A stretch of DNA of 64,000 bases from Margaritifera margaritifera (taxonomy: Eukaryota > Mollusca > Bivalvia > Unionida > Margaritiferidae), in the NCBI GenBank assembly GCA_029931535.1, contig JAQPZY010001675.1, positions 3,252,001-3,316,000 on the forward strand. The letters run 5' to 3'. The notes beneath the pieces are model-generated. The model was not told the origin of the DNA. It ran no database searches and saw nothing but the letters and a program-made list of their open reading frames with translations. A program made the translations under genes and the position numbers. Each line of letters opens with the position of its first letter. Within the stretch, counting starts at the first letter, position 1. Shown one piece after another: positions 37,018 through 49,574 of the stretch.

Positions 37018-38530
37018 AACAAGAGTCACTCAAAGGGACTAACACTCTATTGGTGGAAAAGAATTTTCAGGAATTCAAGAAAAGACCATTTCTTCGTTTA
37101 GCAGCAAATTTGGTTTTAAAAAAATAAAATTTCTTACCATGTCTGAATTAACATTTTCACAAGATAATGTGCAGAATTTTTTTTTAAATTATGGTTTTTA
37201 AACTTAAACTTCATATCATGGATTGAAAATCATTAAACTTGCCACTATGTGAAAATATACCCATGTGCCAAGTTTGGTTAAATCTACAATTTATATTTTT
37301 TTGAAGCCAACAAATTTATTTAAGCGGCATCATTTCAAGGCATTCTTCAGATCTATCCACAATCTGAATTTGATAAAAGTTCACACTTTTTCGTGTTATC
37401 ATTCTCACAAGCCAGTACAGCTAAAGGAAAAAAAAACGTGTCAAGATCAATTTGTATATGTACAAGTAACTGTGTTCATAAGCTCAGTGAAGTATACAAA
37501 TGCAAGCAATGACCTTTGACTTCACTCCAAGATCAATGAAGTCTGGTTTTCTAAAATTCTTCACAAAGTGGGGATGTGTTGGTGGTCAGATCTGCACAGT
37601 GTTCATTCAGAACCAATTAAATATTGCAAAAAGTGTTTTAGTGAAAATCCCATGCTGACAGAATCATCTGTTCAGGAGAAGCAGCTTTATAAAGATTTTT
37701 TATGATGGCCATCAAGTAAGTCATTTTGGAGGTTAGATCAGCATCATTTTAATACAAAATCAATTCTATACTGCAAGAAATGTTTCTTTAATAAAAAAAA
37801 ATGGTATGGCTATCCATTTATGAAAAGTAAATGTTACGAGATTTTTCAAATTCTGAGAGATCACATTGGGCATCATTTTCATTTAGGACCAACTACATAT
37901 TGTGCGAAGTGTTTATGAAAACTATGTCAATATGAACATCCCCTCATAAGGAGTACTGATAACAAGATCTAGACATCATAAGAAGTCTTTCAGTAAAAAA
38001 CCCATGCTGATATGACCATCAGCCTAGGAGAAGTAGCAACAAGGTTTTTAAGATGGCTAACATGGCAATATTTGATGTCCAAGTTGCACCATTTTCATTT
38101 AAGACCAACAAGACATCATAAGAAGTCTTTTAGCGAAAACCCCGTGTCAAGAAGACCATCCATTCTGGAAGAGTAGCAATAACAAGATTTTCAAGATGGC
38201 TGACATGGCAGACATATTGGATGTCAGATAACACCATTTTCATTTAGTACCAACCAAACAGCATAAGAAGTCTTCAACTGATAACCCCATATTGATATGA
38301 CCATTCTGTTAAGATGGAATAGCAATAAGTAGATTTTGAAGATGGTCACTGTAGCAGCCCTATTGGATGTACAAGCAACACCATTTTCATTTGGCACCAA
38401 TTACAACTTGGGATGAATATGTGTGCCAAGTTTGATGGCAATCTTCTATGTAGTTTAGGAGGTGTAGTGATAACAAACTTGTGTTAACAGACAGACATAA
38501 GATCTTCGGGTCAATGACCAGTGGAGGTAT
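37018..38530 (+). repeat. Family A element with head, decayed core and tail
   Basis: Head AACAAGAGTCACTCAAAGGG at 37018, unrelated AT-rich sequence to about 37560, then about six monomers and the tail ATGGCAATCTTCTATGTAGT ending in the hairpin CGGGTCAATGACCAGTGGAG at 38530. Head, core and tail together outline one element. Confidence 0.8.
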
Positions 38531-38885
38531 AAACTGCTGAAACGGTGGTGCTAAAGGGTGATGGACAGAAAGATGGATGGACATGAAGATTATACCTCAA
38601 GGCTGGGGTATAAAAAGTAAAATTTCCAGGAGACAAGGAACAAATTTTCACACTTTTTGTTTCAAAATAAGAAATGAAAAGAATAAACTTGGTCAAGATT
38701 TTCCTGAATTTAACTGATTTCATAGTAATCAAATGAATTTAATTTTGAACATGGATTAATTTTGGAAGTGAATTTTCATAATGTGAAGCTAATAATAATA
38801 TGATGTTAGACACTGATGAATGAAACTGAATTGAAATCTATCAACAACAAAGAGACAGGAAGAGAATTTTTTTCTTTCTGCCTTA

Positions 38886-39116
<231 letters not shown>

Positions 39117-39339
39117 TCAGGTACTTTCATGCATATTGAAGGCCAATTTTATCATCAAATATCATTAATCTACAAGATTATAAATACAAATCAATAATCA
39201 AGGAAGAGGTATAGTATAATGGATATTAAAAGGTTTATGCAGTAAGAACACCTCATATGTAAAATATCTCCTAAACATTTTAATAGATAGAGTTTACTTA
39301 TTTTATTATAACCTTATCAAAATAATTTTCTACAGATAA

Positions 39340-40598
39340 AGACATGAATTATATGCAGTTACTTGCTCGTAATCAAATTCATTAAAGTCCTTGATGATAT
39401 AAACCCATTTGCCAAGTTATAGAAATTGTACAAGTCTCTAGATCTAGACATAACAAGTCTAGACAATCTGATGCAAGGTATCTCATTTATATGTGCTGAT
39501 CTCACTTTTTAAAGAATCTGTCTATGACAATTATAATATAAGCTTAAGATGGCAAGAAGCTTAGCCAATTATACACAAGATTACACTTTTAATATGCGAA
39601 GATCTTCCTCATAATCAAACTCATTCAACATTTTTATATCAGACTTTTAAAAAAGTTTTATTGAAATCTGATCAGAAATATAGTTGTGAGATTGCCGACA
39701 ACTCAAGGTCACATTATTAATATGCATGAATTTCACTCATAATCATACTTGACCAAGATCTTGATGACATAGGCCTATTTACCAAGTTTGATAAAATCCT
39801 ATAAAAAATAAAATCTAGAATGGTAAAAAAAATAATCTACGTAACAGATTAGAGTTCACCTCATAAATATGCATAGGTCAAGTTCATAATAAAACCCAAA
39901 CATCTTCACGATATTAACCAACTTACAAAGTCTGATTAAAATTGGGTCAGAAATCCAGTCTCTCAAGCTCTGTTAATGATATACAAGATCACATAATAGC
40001 TGTAGATCATGCTCAAAATCAACAACATACCTAGATGATATAAGCCTATTTACCTGGTTTGATAAAAATATGGTCAGAAATAGAGTCACTAAAGTGTTGA
40101 CAAGTTCAAAATCACTTATATATTCATGGATCTTGCTCATAACTGAACTTATCCAAGATCTTAACAATTCAAGCCCACTGACCAAGTTTGATCAAAATTG
40201 GATCAGGAATAGTCTCTAGGGTGGTAACAAGCCCAATCAATCACAGGCAAGATCACCTCATTATTATGCATGGATCCAGCACATTATCAAACTCAGGCAC
40301 GATCTTGATCATACAAGATATTATTTGAAGTCTGATCAAAATCAGAGCAAAAATATAACTGCTAGAGTGGTAACAAGCTAAGCCAAGATGCAACATCACC
40401 TCATCAATATGCTTGGATCCAGCTCACTTTTGAAACTGTCCAACATCTTAACAATACAAGCCCATATTGCAGTTTTGATCAAAAAGGGATCACAAATATG
40501 GCTTTCAGAGTGGTAATAAGCTCAGCCAATCAGAGATTTTATCATTAATATGCATAGATCTCACTCATTATCAAACCCATCCAAGATCCTGATATACA
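39340..40598 (+). repeat. Family E array, left part
   Basis: About eight degenerate monomers: ATTAATATGCATGGATCTCA, CTCATAATCAAACTCATCCA, AGATCTTGACAATACAAGCC, AGTTTGATCAAAATTGGATC and AGAGTGGTAACAAGC. The array is cut at ATCCAAGATCCTGATA by a 1.5-kb insertion and resumes at about 42109. Confidence 0.78.
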
Positions 40599-42108
40599 TT
40601 TTTTTTTAACGGTGAAACGATACCCTTCTGCTGCATATAAATATGATTCACAATACATTATTGATACACATGTCAACTTGATGGTCTTTTCATCTTTATA
40701 AGGTCTTTCAGTGGTAGGGTGGTGCAGTTTTACACATGTTGACATATTGGTTGCATTTCCAGTATGCAGATTACAGACAGACATAGACTTATCTGTTCAC
40801 ATGCCATTCTCATTCTTGACAAGATAAAAAAAAAACCCCAAAAAACCCAACTTCTTCCAGACTACTGTATATACTCGCGTATAAGCCAGGTCCAAATGCA
40901 AACAACATAGACCCTGATCTGCCGTTGCATAATTCAACCTTTTAGGCCATTCCGGGCTGCTGTATTTGATCTGATGCAGGACTCATCTTGTCCTTGTCTT
41001 GCATTGCATGAATGCTTTTAAAAACGTCTTATTACCAATTTCTTGTCTTGACTTAAATTTGTAAGGCATGATGGTGTTATCTTCAAAACAGAAGAAATTG
41101 TGCAATTTCCTTGTGCAAGGAAAATCTTATCTAGAACAAGCCCAAGTGTGAGAGCTGAGATGACCAACAATTAAATCCTTCACATTGTACTTCCTGCAGA
41201 TGCAAAAAAACTGTGGCAACCACAGACACTCATTTCTGTCAGTGAAAAAGGAATTATTGACAACACCCACTCCCCTTATACAAATTAAAAAGGTGACTAT
41301 AACTTGAGCGGTTTGGAAATTTGCCCCCTTGCCGATTCTGTGCTACTTATTTTTATCCCGTTGGCACGTTCAGTCGCTGATTACATATAGTGTAAAAGGA
41401 GACATTTCAAACTTGTTCCTCATCTCCAATTTAAGTTCACTGCAGATCATTTAATAGCCACTTTTTGCATGAAGTTTATCTGTTGCTTTGTATCTATTTG
41501 CATAGAGTTCGATTGTTTTACCCTGGACTTGAACAAACAATAACCACCAATCAGAACTGAATGTAACATATTACACTGCATGACACACCGAAAGTGTAGC
41601 CTTTAAATTTGATCCAGGTAGACAAGATGTGAAGCAACAGAGAAGCTTCACATAAAAGTGGTTATTAAATGATGAGTAAAAGTACTTAAATCATACATGG
41701 GGAAAAAATCTGGAATGTCTTCTTTACGCTGATATATGTTATCAGTGGCTGAACATGCTGACTGGATAAAATAATTAGCATGGAATTGGCGAAGGGTGGG
41801 GGCCAGATTTCGAACCAAGTGAGTTAGTCAACTTGTGTCAATTTGTACAAGGTGAGTGGGTGTTGTCAACAGTTTTTCTTATTTTACTGACAGAAATGAA
41901 TGCACATGCCTGCTACGGCCATCTCAGATGAATTCTCAATTTAAAGAATAAAAAGGCAAATGACTAATAATTTTTCACCACAGCTGAAGATTAATGTAAA
42001 TTGTATAGAGTAAGTATCGATTTGTATTGATTCTTCACCCTTTGTATCGATATGGAAAAAGTATTGTTACATCGATATATCAATTATTATTACACCCCTA
42101 AAAAAAAA
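40599..42108 (+). mobile_element. 1.5-kb foldback element nested in family E (hAT-like ends)
   Basis: The insertion ends TATTATTACACCCCTA, in reverse TAGGGGTGTAATAATA, a hAT-like terminus followed by ATATCGATGT. The left end is decayed (AACGGTGAAACGATACC). Its interior is a long inverted repeat: about 41200-41505 pairs with 41930-41625, for example CATTTCTGTCAGTGAAAAAG near 41230 against CTTATTTTACTGACAGAAAT near 41879, and GACAACACCCACTC against GAGTGGGTGTTGTC. A left end of the CGTATAA MITE family lies within it at about 40865. No transposase is seen. Confidence 0.65.
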
Positions 42109-42722
42109 TATTTCAAGTTTGATCAGAATCGGATCAGAATTGTGGCTTCCAGAGTGCTAACAAGCTCAACCAATCAGATGCAATAAAACCTCATTAGTAT
42201 GCGTGGATCTCACACATTATTGAGCCTGTCCAAGATCTTGACGATACAAGCATATGTTCCAAAGTAGATTGCAAATGAGAGATTAGCATTATTCCAATTT
42301 TAATCCAAATTGGATCAAAATACAGCATCTAGAGTGGTAACAACTCAGCATATCAGATGAAACTTCACCTCTTTAGCATGCATGGATCTCGGTCATTATC
42401 GAACTTATCCAAGATCTTAATGATATTGGCTTATGTTCCAAAGATGATCAAAATTGGATCAGAAATATGGCCTTCAGAATGGTAACAAGGTTAGTCAATG
42501 CAAGATCACCTTATTAATATTTCTGGATCTCACTTATTATCAAACTCATCTCAGATTTTGACAATATAAACCCATATTCAAAAGTTTCATTGAAATCAGA
42601 TCAGAAATATGGACTCCAGAGTGGGAGCAAGCAATCGCTGCTGGACGGACAACGGACAATTCACAACCAACACAGGGCCATACCATAATCTCGCTTGACC
42701 TTATGGTTAAGTGAGCTAAAAA
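42109..42722 (+). repeat. Family E array, right part, with tail hairpin
   Basis: About four monomers, then the tail GCTGGACGGACAACGGACAA, CACAGGGCCATACCATAATC and the hairpin CGCTTGACCTTATGGTTAAG with TGAGCTAAAA. The tail layout parallels those of families A and B. Confidence 0.78.
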
Positions 42723-42826
42723 CACAATACCAGCCATTTGAGCCCTCATGAGAGAACTGAACAAGATTTTAGAACTTGCTGTGCAACAAGCATAAATTTA
42801 GAATAAAAAATAATCTAAAATATTAC

Positions 42827-42929
42827 CTGAACTTTCCTCTTCCCGAGTTGGTGAAATCTTTCCTGGTGCCCCCAAACAATTGCAACAAAATTCCTTTCTT
42901 GATATCTTCATTTTCATAGATGCTTGGAG
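42827..42929 (-). CDS. MCM4: MCM4 exon e: start of AAA+ domain
   Basis: Residues 271-304 read [20 protein letters not shown] followed by [14 protein letters not shown]. The helix [21 protein letters not shown] is a hallmark of MCM proteins immediately upstream of the Walker A strand. The acceptor is tttacag|CT at 42929 and the donor is TTCAG|GTAATA after 42827, splitting an Arg codon that the next exon completes with an A. The donor is weaker than the others (GTAATA rather than GTAAGT). Confidence 0.96.
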
Positions 42930-43177
42930 CTGTAAAAGAATTACAGCTTATGCCAAACCAACAAACTGGAGCACATGTTTCAGTGACAGAAAATCACAAA
43001 AATGAGAAATTGGGAGAATGAAAAAATGTAAATAGCCTTGAGGTCCGATGGCCCCAAATTTGTATAAAAAACAATTTCAAAATTCAGCTTTTTCAGAGAC
43101 TTACTCGCAATCTTTTACAACCTAATGTTAGTTACTAGAATGCCGATTTTTGGGGTTGGGGGGTTTGGGGGGAATTT

Positions 43178-43270
43178 ATTATGTAATACTTACCTGCTAT
43201 TATTGCCCTGATAAATCTTTTACTGGTGTTAGTCCCCAGTCCAAAGACATTAATCCATCCTCCAATTGAA
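43178..43270 (-). mobile_element. Detached DIRS-like terminal fragment
   Basis: TGCTATTATTGCCCTGATAA with GTTAGTCCCCAGTCC matches the ends of the elements at 25540, 58100 and (inverted) 61390-61480. No coding part is attached. Confidence 0.65.
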
Positions 43271-43299
43271 AGGAAAAAAAAATAAAATAAAATAAAAGG

Positions 43300-43918
43300 G
43301 AGTCACTTAAAGGGACTGATGCTCTACTGGAATGAAAATAATTTCCAGGAATTCAAGATAAGACCATTTCTTTCTTTTAACTGCGCAGTGTTGGAACCAT
43401 CAACCATCTTTGATATTCCTCAGCGATAACAAGATTTTTAAATTAGCTGCTGTGGTGGACACGTTTTTCATTTATGACCAACAAGGCATCTTAAAAAGTC
43501 TTCTGGTGGAAACCCCATGTTGATACGACTTTTCATTTTGGAGTATCAACAATAATAAGATTTTCAAGATGGATGGCATGGTAGCCATGTTTGATACTAG
43601 ACTGGCAACTAGACATCATAATTAATCTTTCAGTGAAAACCCCATGCTGATATGACCATTCATTCAGGAGAAATAGTGGTAACAGTTTCAAACTGGCCAC
43701 TGTGGCAGCCATATTGAATGTCTGAATGGCAACATTAGGACCAACAAAATTGTTTAGTAAAAACCCCATGATGACATAATCATCCATTCAGGAGGAGTAG
43801 TGATAATATTTTTAAGATGGCCACTGTTGTGGCCATATTAGACATCAGATTGACACCATTTTCATTTTGAACAACTACACATCATAAAAAGTCTTCTGGT
43901 AAAAACCCTATGTCAATA
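43300..43918 (+). repeat. Family A element with head, no tail
   Basis: Head GGGAGTCACTTAAAGGGACT with GATGCTCTACTGG, then about four monomers to 43918, where a pogo-like end interrupts. Confidence 0.83.
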
Positions 43919-45509
43919 CAGTAAAACCTGTCTTGAGAGACCACCCTTTGGTCAACAAAAAGCGGTCTCTCAAGACAGGTGGTCTCTCATAACAGGTTTG
44001 TACAAAAAGACCAATTTCCAAGGTCGAAATTCAGCACTGTTTAAGGAAAATTAAACACAATCACATGCATTTATTGTATTCTTTGTTCTAAGTTCTTGTT
44101 AAATATTGCATGCACTCATCTGAATATAATTTTATATAGCAATAAAGATATACATCTATCATTAAAGATGAATCACATTTATATTTGAAGATCACATGTA
44201 CATGTATTAGCATATGAATTCATTTCTAATTGACTCCTTGTCTTTTATAACACCCTAAATTTGAGTTTTATTGATGTTTCAACTGGCTGCTATTTTGCAA
44301 GTGGTCTCCCCTTTTTCACTTCTTTCAATTACATTAATTCTTTCCTCCAGTGTTAGAATTTCTCTTTTTCATTGGAGGTTCTGCCATTGTTATTAAGGTG
44401 CTAGGTGTTAATGTTATAAGGATCCATTGTAATAACGACTGTAGCGGTTTTGATCAGGCTTTGGGGAAATTTGGAAAACATATACAATGTATATGTACCA
44501 ATGAATGAAATAAAAAGACATAATTAACTCGTCCATAAACAGAATACATTTATTTAGAGACAACAGTCAAAGGCTTAATTCACCGACGACACAAAGGAAT
44601 TAACTCTATGAACAATGGGTTTAACCGGCTGCTCTAAGGTGAAAAGATGATGGCTTGGTGTGTGGGCTGTAATCACTGTAACATAAAAAAAAAACATAAA
44701 AAAAACAAGCCTTTCACAATGACAATTGAATCAAGAAAACGATTCTCACCTACTGATATTAAAGACAAAGACAAAGACCTCATTCACACTAGGCATTACG
44801 GATTAACTCCAAAGACAAATGATGTACGCAACCGCTGTTATCTTTGGCACTACAATGGCAGTCAGTGACATGTACTTTAGTCTGGTTTACAGTTTATAAC
44901 AAAGGACGCCTACATGCATGAACTGCAAAATTTAGAAAACCGGTAGCCAGCCTAATTTTTTTTTTTTAGAACGGTCTTTACTTTTGAAGCAGTCATTGTT
45001 ACGAAGTATTAAATAAACGTCAGTGGTGTTTGTCTCAGTTCTCGTGATAGGGTCGTTCATAGCAGTATTATTTTAGAACAAGCTGCCATTCGCAACTTCG
45101 CGGGAAATCCTACGGATCATACTTTAGTCTCGCAGAAATAGCCGAGGTATTTCCGAGTGACCAATCTGCATGTACTCTAGTCTGGTTTACAATCAATAAC
45201 ATATGACACTACATGCATGACCTGTAAAATGTAAGAAACTGATCACCAGCCTAATTTATTTTTTTTACCTTTTTTTTTATATTTAGCTTTTGGTTTTGTA
45301 TATAACAGTCTTTACTTTTTAAGCAGTCGTGGTTACAAAGGGTTAAATAAAGGTCAGTTGTGTTTATCTCTATTTTTGTGATGCGGTCGTTCATAGCAGT
45401 GTCGAAATGCACATTTTACCAAGAAATTGTGGTCGCTGGTCGCGATCTGCAGGTGGTCGCTCACGACAGTGCGTTTATATAATAAAATCGATCCGTGCAT
45501 TACGATTGT
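43919..45509 (+). mobile_element. Probable composite of pogo-like end and tandem duplication
   Basis: It begins TACAGTAAAACCTGTCTTGA with direct and inverted GAGAGACCAC/GGTCTCTCAAGACAGG motifs (43920-44000), a layout typical of pogo/Tc1-type ends with a TA target. The matching right end was not found; GGTGGTCGCTCACGACAGTG at about 45450 is a distant candidate. Inside, 44869-45080 and 45170-45405 are tandem copies offset by 301 bp (CATGTACTTTAGTCTGGTTT / CATGTACTCTAGTCTGGTTT). A 73-codon ORF at 44647-44868 is unrecognised. Confidence 0.45.
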
Positions 45510-46578
45510 AGTCACTCATGACTGGCACCATTTCGTTAGGACCAATTAAGTATCTTAAGAAATCTATTTGTGAAAACCCCATGTTGATATAGCCATCCAT
45601 TTGGGAGGAGTAGCGATAATATAAGATATGACTTTCCATTCAAAAGTAGTAATAACAAGATTTTCAAGATGGATACTCTGGTTGCCATCTTGGACATCAG
45701 ATCAGCACCATTTACATTCTAGACCAACTAGACATCACAAGAAGTCTTTTGGTGAAAACCTCTTGTTGATATGACCATTCATTCAGGAGTAGTGGTAACA
45801 AAATTTTAAAAATGGCCAGTGTCGTTGCCATATTGGATGTCAGCTCAACACCATTTTCATTTAAGACCAACTGGACATCACAAGAAGCATTCTCGTGAAA
45901 ACCCTATATCAATATGACTTTCTGTTCAGGTAGAGTTGTGATAACAAATTTTTTAAGATGGCTGCCATATTGTATGTCAGATCAGCACCATTTTTTTATT
46001 TAGGACCAGCTAGATTTCATATGAAGTTTTTTAGTGCAAACCTCATGTTGATGTGACCATCCATGTTGGAGTAGCAATAACAAGATTTTTAAGATGGCCA
46101 CTCTGGCAGCTATATTGGATGTCAGATCTGTACCATTTTCATTCAGGACCAACTAGACATCATAATTTCACTTTTAGTGAAAACCTCATGTTGACATGAC
46201 CATCCATTGAGGAGTAGCAATAAGATTTTCAAGATGGCTGCCATGTTGGCTATACTGGATGTCAGATTGGCACCAATTTCATTTATGACCAACCAGACAT
46301 AATAAAAAGTCTTTTAGTGAAAATCCAGTGTTGACATGACAATCCATTCAGCAGGAATATCTACAAGATTTTCAAGATAGCCACTGTAGCTGCCATATTG
46401 AATGTCCAAGCAGCATCATTTTCAGTTAGGACCAATTAGATCATGGGTGTGTAAAGTTTCACAGAAATCCTCCAAGTAGTTAAGAAGGAGTAGCAATAAC
46501 AAACTTGTGCTAATGGACTGACAGAGATGGACAGCAGACTATCCCATAAGCTCTTCTGGTCTATGACCAGTAGAGCTA
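45510..46578 (+). repeat. Family A array 5 with tail hairpin
   Basis: About seven monomers, then AAGTTTCACAGAAATCCTCC, AAGTAGTTAAGAAGGAG and the perfect terminal hairpin CTGGTCTATGACCAG ending in TAGAGCTA. Confidence 0.88.
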
Positions 46579-46584
46579 CAAAAC

Positions 46585-46880
46585 TGCCCAAATTTCTAGA
46601 TTGTTGATGTTAAGGGAAGAGTATTCCCGAGACTACAGGTCCAGCAGGACTACTCACTCGGGTTCTAGCACCCGAGTTTGAATCTTCTCCACTTGTGCAA
46701 AGAAAGGAGTAGGATTCCAGAGCGTGAAATGGAACTCCAGTCAGAAACATGTCCTGATTTTTCCACCAACTCAGATGGTGATGAAATTTGTATCCTAAGG
46801 GTATCCAAATGGATAGGGAGTTCTTGTGAGATCTCCAGTTTGCTAGAAACAAGAAGAACTGGAGAGGCTGCATATGAAAC
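46585..46880 (-). mobile_element. DIRS-like RNase H fragment nested in family A
   Basis: This 0.3-kb piece matches copy 1 at about 26640-26830 (TTTCTAGATTGTTGATGT, CACCAACTCAGATG, GATCTCCAGTTTGCTA). Its minus strand reads GYKFHHHLSWWKNQ, a block before RNase H in DIRS-like elements. Family-A monomers lie on both sides, so it arrived with, or was inserted into, the array. Confidence 0.7.
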
Positions 46881-47520
46881 AAGACAAGATTTTCAAGACG
46901 GCCACTCTGGCAGCAATATTGGATGTCTGAGCAGCACCATTTTTAATTTAGGAGTAACTAGACATCATAAACAGCCATTTCGTACCCCTCACCAACCCTC
47001 ATGGTGGCCATATTAGACACCAGATTAGCACCATTTTCATTTAGGACTAACTAGACATCAGAAGACTTCATTTAGGACTAACCAGACCTCAAAAAAAGTC
47101 TTCTGGTGAAATCCACATGTTAATATGACTTTCTGTTCAGGAAAAGTAGCCATTACAAGGTTTTGAAGATGGCTTCCATGGTGGCCAACATATTGGGCAT
47201 TTGATTAGCACCATTTTCATTTAGGATCAACTAGACACCATAAGAAGCCTTTAAGTAAAATCTCCACGTTGATATGACCATCCACCATAGTGGAATAGTG
47301 ATAACCAGATTTTCAAGATGGCCACTATGATGGATTTACTGGAGGTCTGAACAACACCATATTCATTTTCAGACCAAAAATACCTTTTGATGAATGTGTG
47401 TAAAGTTTCATGCAATCCTTCAAGTCATTTAGGATGGGTAGCCATAACAAACTTGTGCTAATGGGCAGCTGTACGTCGGATGACGTACAACAGGCCATCT
47501 CATAACCTCTTCTTTTCCCT
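46881..47520 (+). repeat. Family A array 6, tail truncated
   Basis: About four monomers and a tail (GTTTCATGCAATCCTTCAAG, GGATGACGTACAACAGGCCA) that breaks before the terminal hairpin. Confidence 0.83.
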
Positions 47521-47892
47521 AACAAATCCTTGGACACCTGACATTGATCAAAAGCAATTTTTGATAAACTCCTCATAATAAACCTTGCCTTCCAACATCT
47601 GTAATGTTGCCTCTTCTAACAACTGTACTCTCCCCATCCATATAGTATTTTTTTACATCAGACACTATTAATCTTTATACATCTTAAGTAAACTCAGTAC
47701 ATACCTCAATATTACATTTTCATGAATATTACAGTGCAGTATTTCTTTACCAATTGCAGCATGAATTTCAATGTGAATATTTTTGCAAACTCACTTTCTT
47801 GTTCACCCACAGGTACTCGTCAAAATTTTGCAACTTGCATCATGATAATTTGTACCTATATGATGACTAAAAAGTATATCAAATCCACATAC

Positions 47893-47984
47893 CAATTGCA
47901 TTGGCTAGTCTCTCATAAACATCTGGCTTCTTCGAGAGCTCTTGGATAATTTCCATCCTCTCTGCTGGAATCTGGTTACCCTTC
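47893..47984 (-). CDS. MCM4: MCM4 exon d: linker to the ATPase domain
   Basis: This 92-nt exon encodes residues 241-270 plus parts of 240 and 271. The segment ERMEIIQELSKKPDVYERLA is the helix that joins the N-terminal domain to the AAA+ module in MCM4; the last residues are NAI before the intron. The acceptor is tgttccag|G at 47984 and the donor is ATTG|GTATGT after 47893. The short N-terminal piece GKGNQIPA has no close counterpart in vertebrate MCM4, as expected for the variable linker. Confidence 0.95.
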
Positions 47985-48289
47985 CTGGAACAATCAATTT
48001 CAATCATTCAAAATTTGTAAGGTAATTAATGTAGCTTGATATAGAGAATGCTATAAAAAAAAAAAAAACTATGTTGTTATATTAGGATTTTTTTTTCTTC
48101 ATGATAATTATCCTTTTACTCAATAAAAGCAAGTGGAAAAAAATATACTCTTTTTTAATTCCAAAAATTGTATAATTAATTATAATGCTGACCTAGTCCT
48201 TGAAATAAAATGTAGAAATTGTGAATATAGCTCATGAATCATGTTTCTTTCCCGTAAAACGAGAAATCTGTAGTGATAGGTGCATCGCA

Positions 48290-48884
48290 CAAGGCCCCAC
48301 TCTCAATAATTTGCTTGGTAGGGTCTTAAAAAAGTTGGACAACCAATGTTGACAGATGGGCATTCAGGAGCTATAACTTCTCTAAATGACGACATGGAAT
48401 TCTGGAAATCCAACTTATTCAAAGTCTCTTCAATATAAAAGTTGACATTAACTTTGGCTAACATGTAATATTCCTTAGTAAAGTTATGCTGTGGAAAGCA
48501 GAATCAGAAGGACAGGCAAAGAAGGGTCACAACTCATGTGAATGATAGTGCGGAACATTTTAAATTTAACTTATTCGAGGTCTCGTCAATATAAAACTGG
48601 TTGAAATCCAAGAAAGTTTGGAAACCAAAGTCAGGACTGTGAGTGATCAAGAGCCACAACTGTTATGTTGTGGAATGCATGAAATCAAACTCAGTAAGGT
48701 ATTATCAATATAAAGGGTACATGTGAAATTTGGCTGAAATGCAACGAAGCTTAGTAAAATTGTGCTGCAGAAACCAAAGTCAGGATGACAGGCAATCAGG
48801 GGCAACAGCTCTTGTAAATCGTGGAATGCTGGAAATCAAACTCACTCAAAATGACATCCATCTGAAGTCACATGCCAAAATTTG
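48290..48884 (+). repeat. Family H tandem monomers
   Basis: About four degenerate units share GGAAATCAAACTCA-type motifs, TCAATATAAA, TTAGTAAAATTGTGCTG, GAAACCAAAGTCAGGA and CAGGCAATCAGGGGCAACA. The array is cut at 48884 by an element starting TAGGGGTG. Confidence 0.65.
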
Positions 48885-49400
48885 TAGGGGTGTGCTGTTT
48901 TACTGGTGTATCAGTATATTGAGATATAGATCCTGCAAGGTGTACTGCAGTACATTGACAATTCACTCGTTTTTTGTAAGTATACAATTAAAATTTCTGC
49001 TTCAGCCTTCCTTTGTTTCATTTCAATTTTGTGTCTCTTTCAATATCTTTTGTTCTAAAACTTCCAAAATACATGAAATATTGTTTGAACTGTACCTCAT
49101 ATCCCACTCATTCCATAGCAATGACCCAAAATGGTTGACATGAAGCCTGAAGACTTGTATGAGCTGGTGCCAAATAAAGAGACAAAATCACTAGTCTGAC
49201 GGCATTTTTGACCAAAATTCACAAAGAATGATGGATAAATTAGTCAATAACCTTGCCATTTGTCAGGAGCATAATGCAGAGATGAAGTTTGTGAAAAGTA
49301 GGTGGAACGATAGACTTTACTCCGACATTTGCAGACATTAGCCCATCCTAGCTGCCAATGCAGTAGAGTTGAGAAGTGTATCTCATGTAGCACGGACTTG
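48885..49400 (+). pseudogene. Decayed hAT-type transposon with BED zinc-finger remnant
   Basis: A hAT-like end TAGGGGTGTGCTGTTTTACT opens the element. At about 49127 the plus strand reads MVDMKPEDLYELVPNKETKS, close to the start of ZBED/hAT transposases, followed in the same frame by decayed BED-finger pieces (RHF, NDG, then CHLSGA) broken by several stops. No matching right end was found. A pseudogene of a transposase N-terminus is the best reading. Confidence 0.6.
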
Positions 49401-49574
49401 CCTATATGTAAGGTTGTTTCCCAATTATTGTTCACTTAAAACAATTTTTTTAAAATTGAAATTGCATGAAACTTTTGACTTTTTGTTCCCTTATTTTGCA
49501 CTTTCCACATTTCTCCAGTATATCAAGTTAAGGTCTGTGGAACTGAACTAAACTTCCTGTGCAGAAACCATTAT

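Noticed and set aside
43533..43787. 84-codon minus-strand ORF and many similar ORFs in family-A arrays
   Set aside because: They arise from stop-poor stretches of the 143-bp monomer and are not conserved in frame between monomers.
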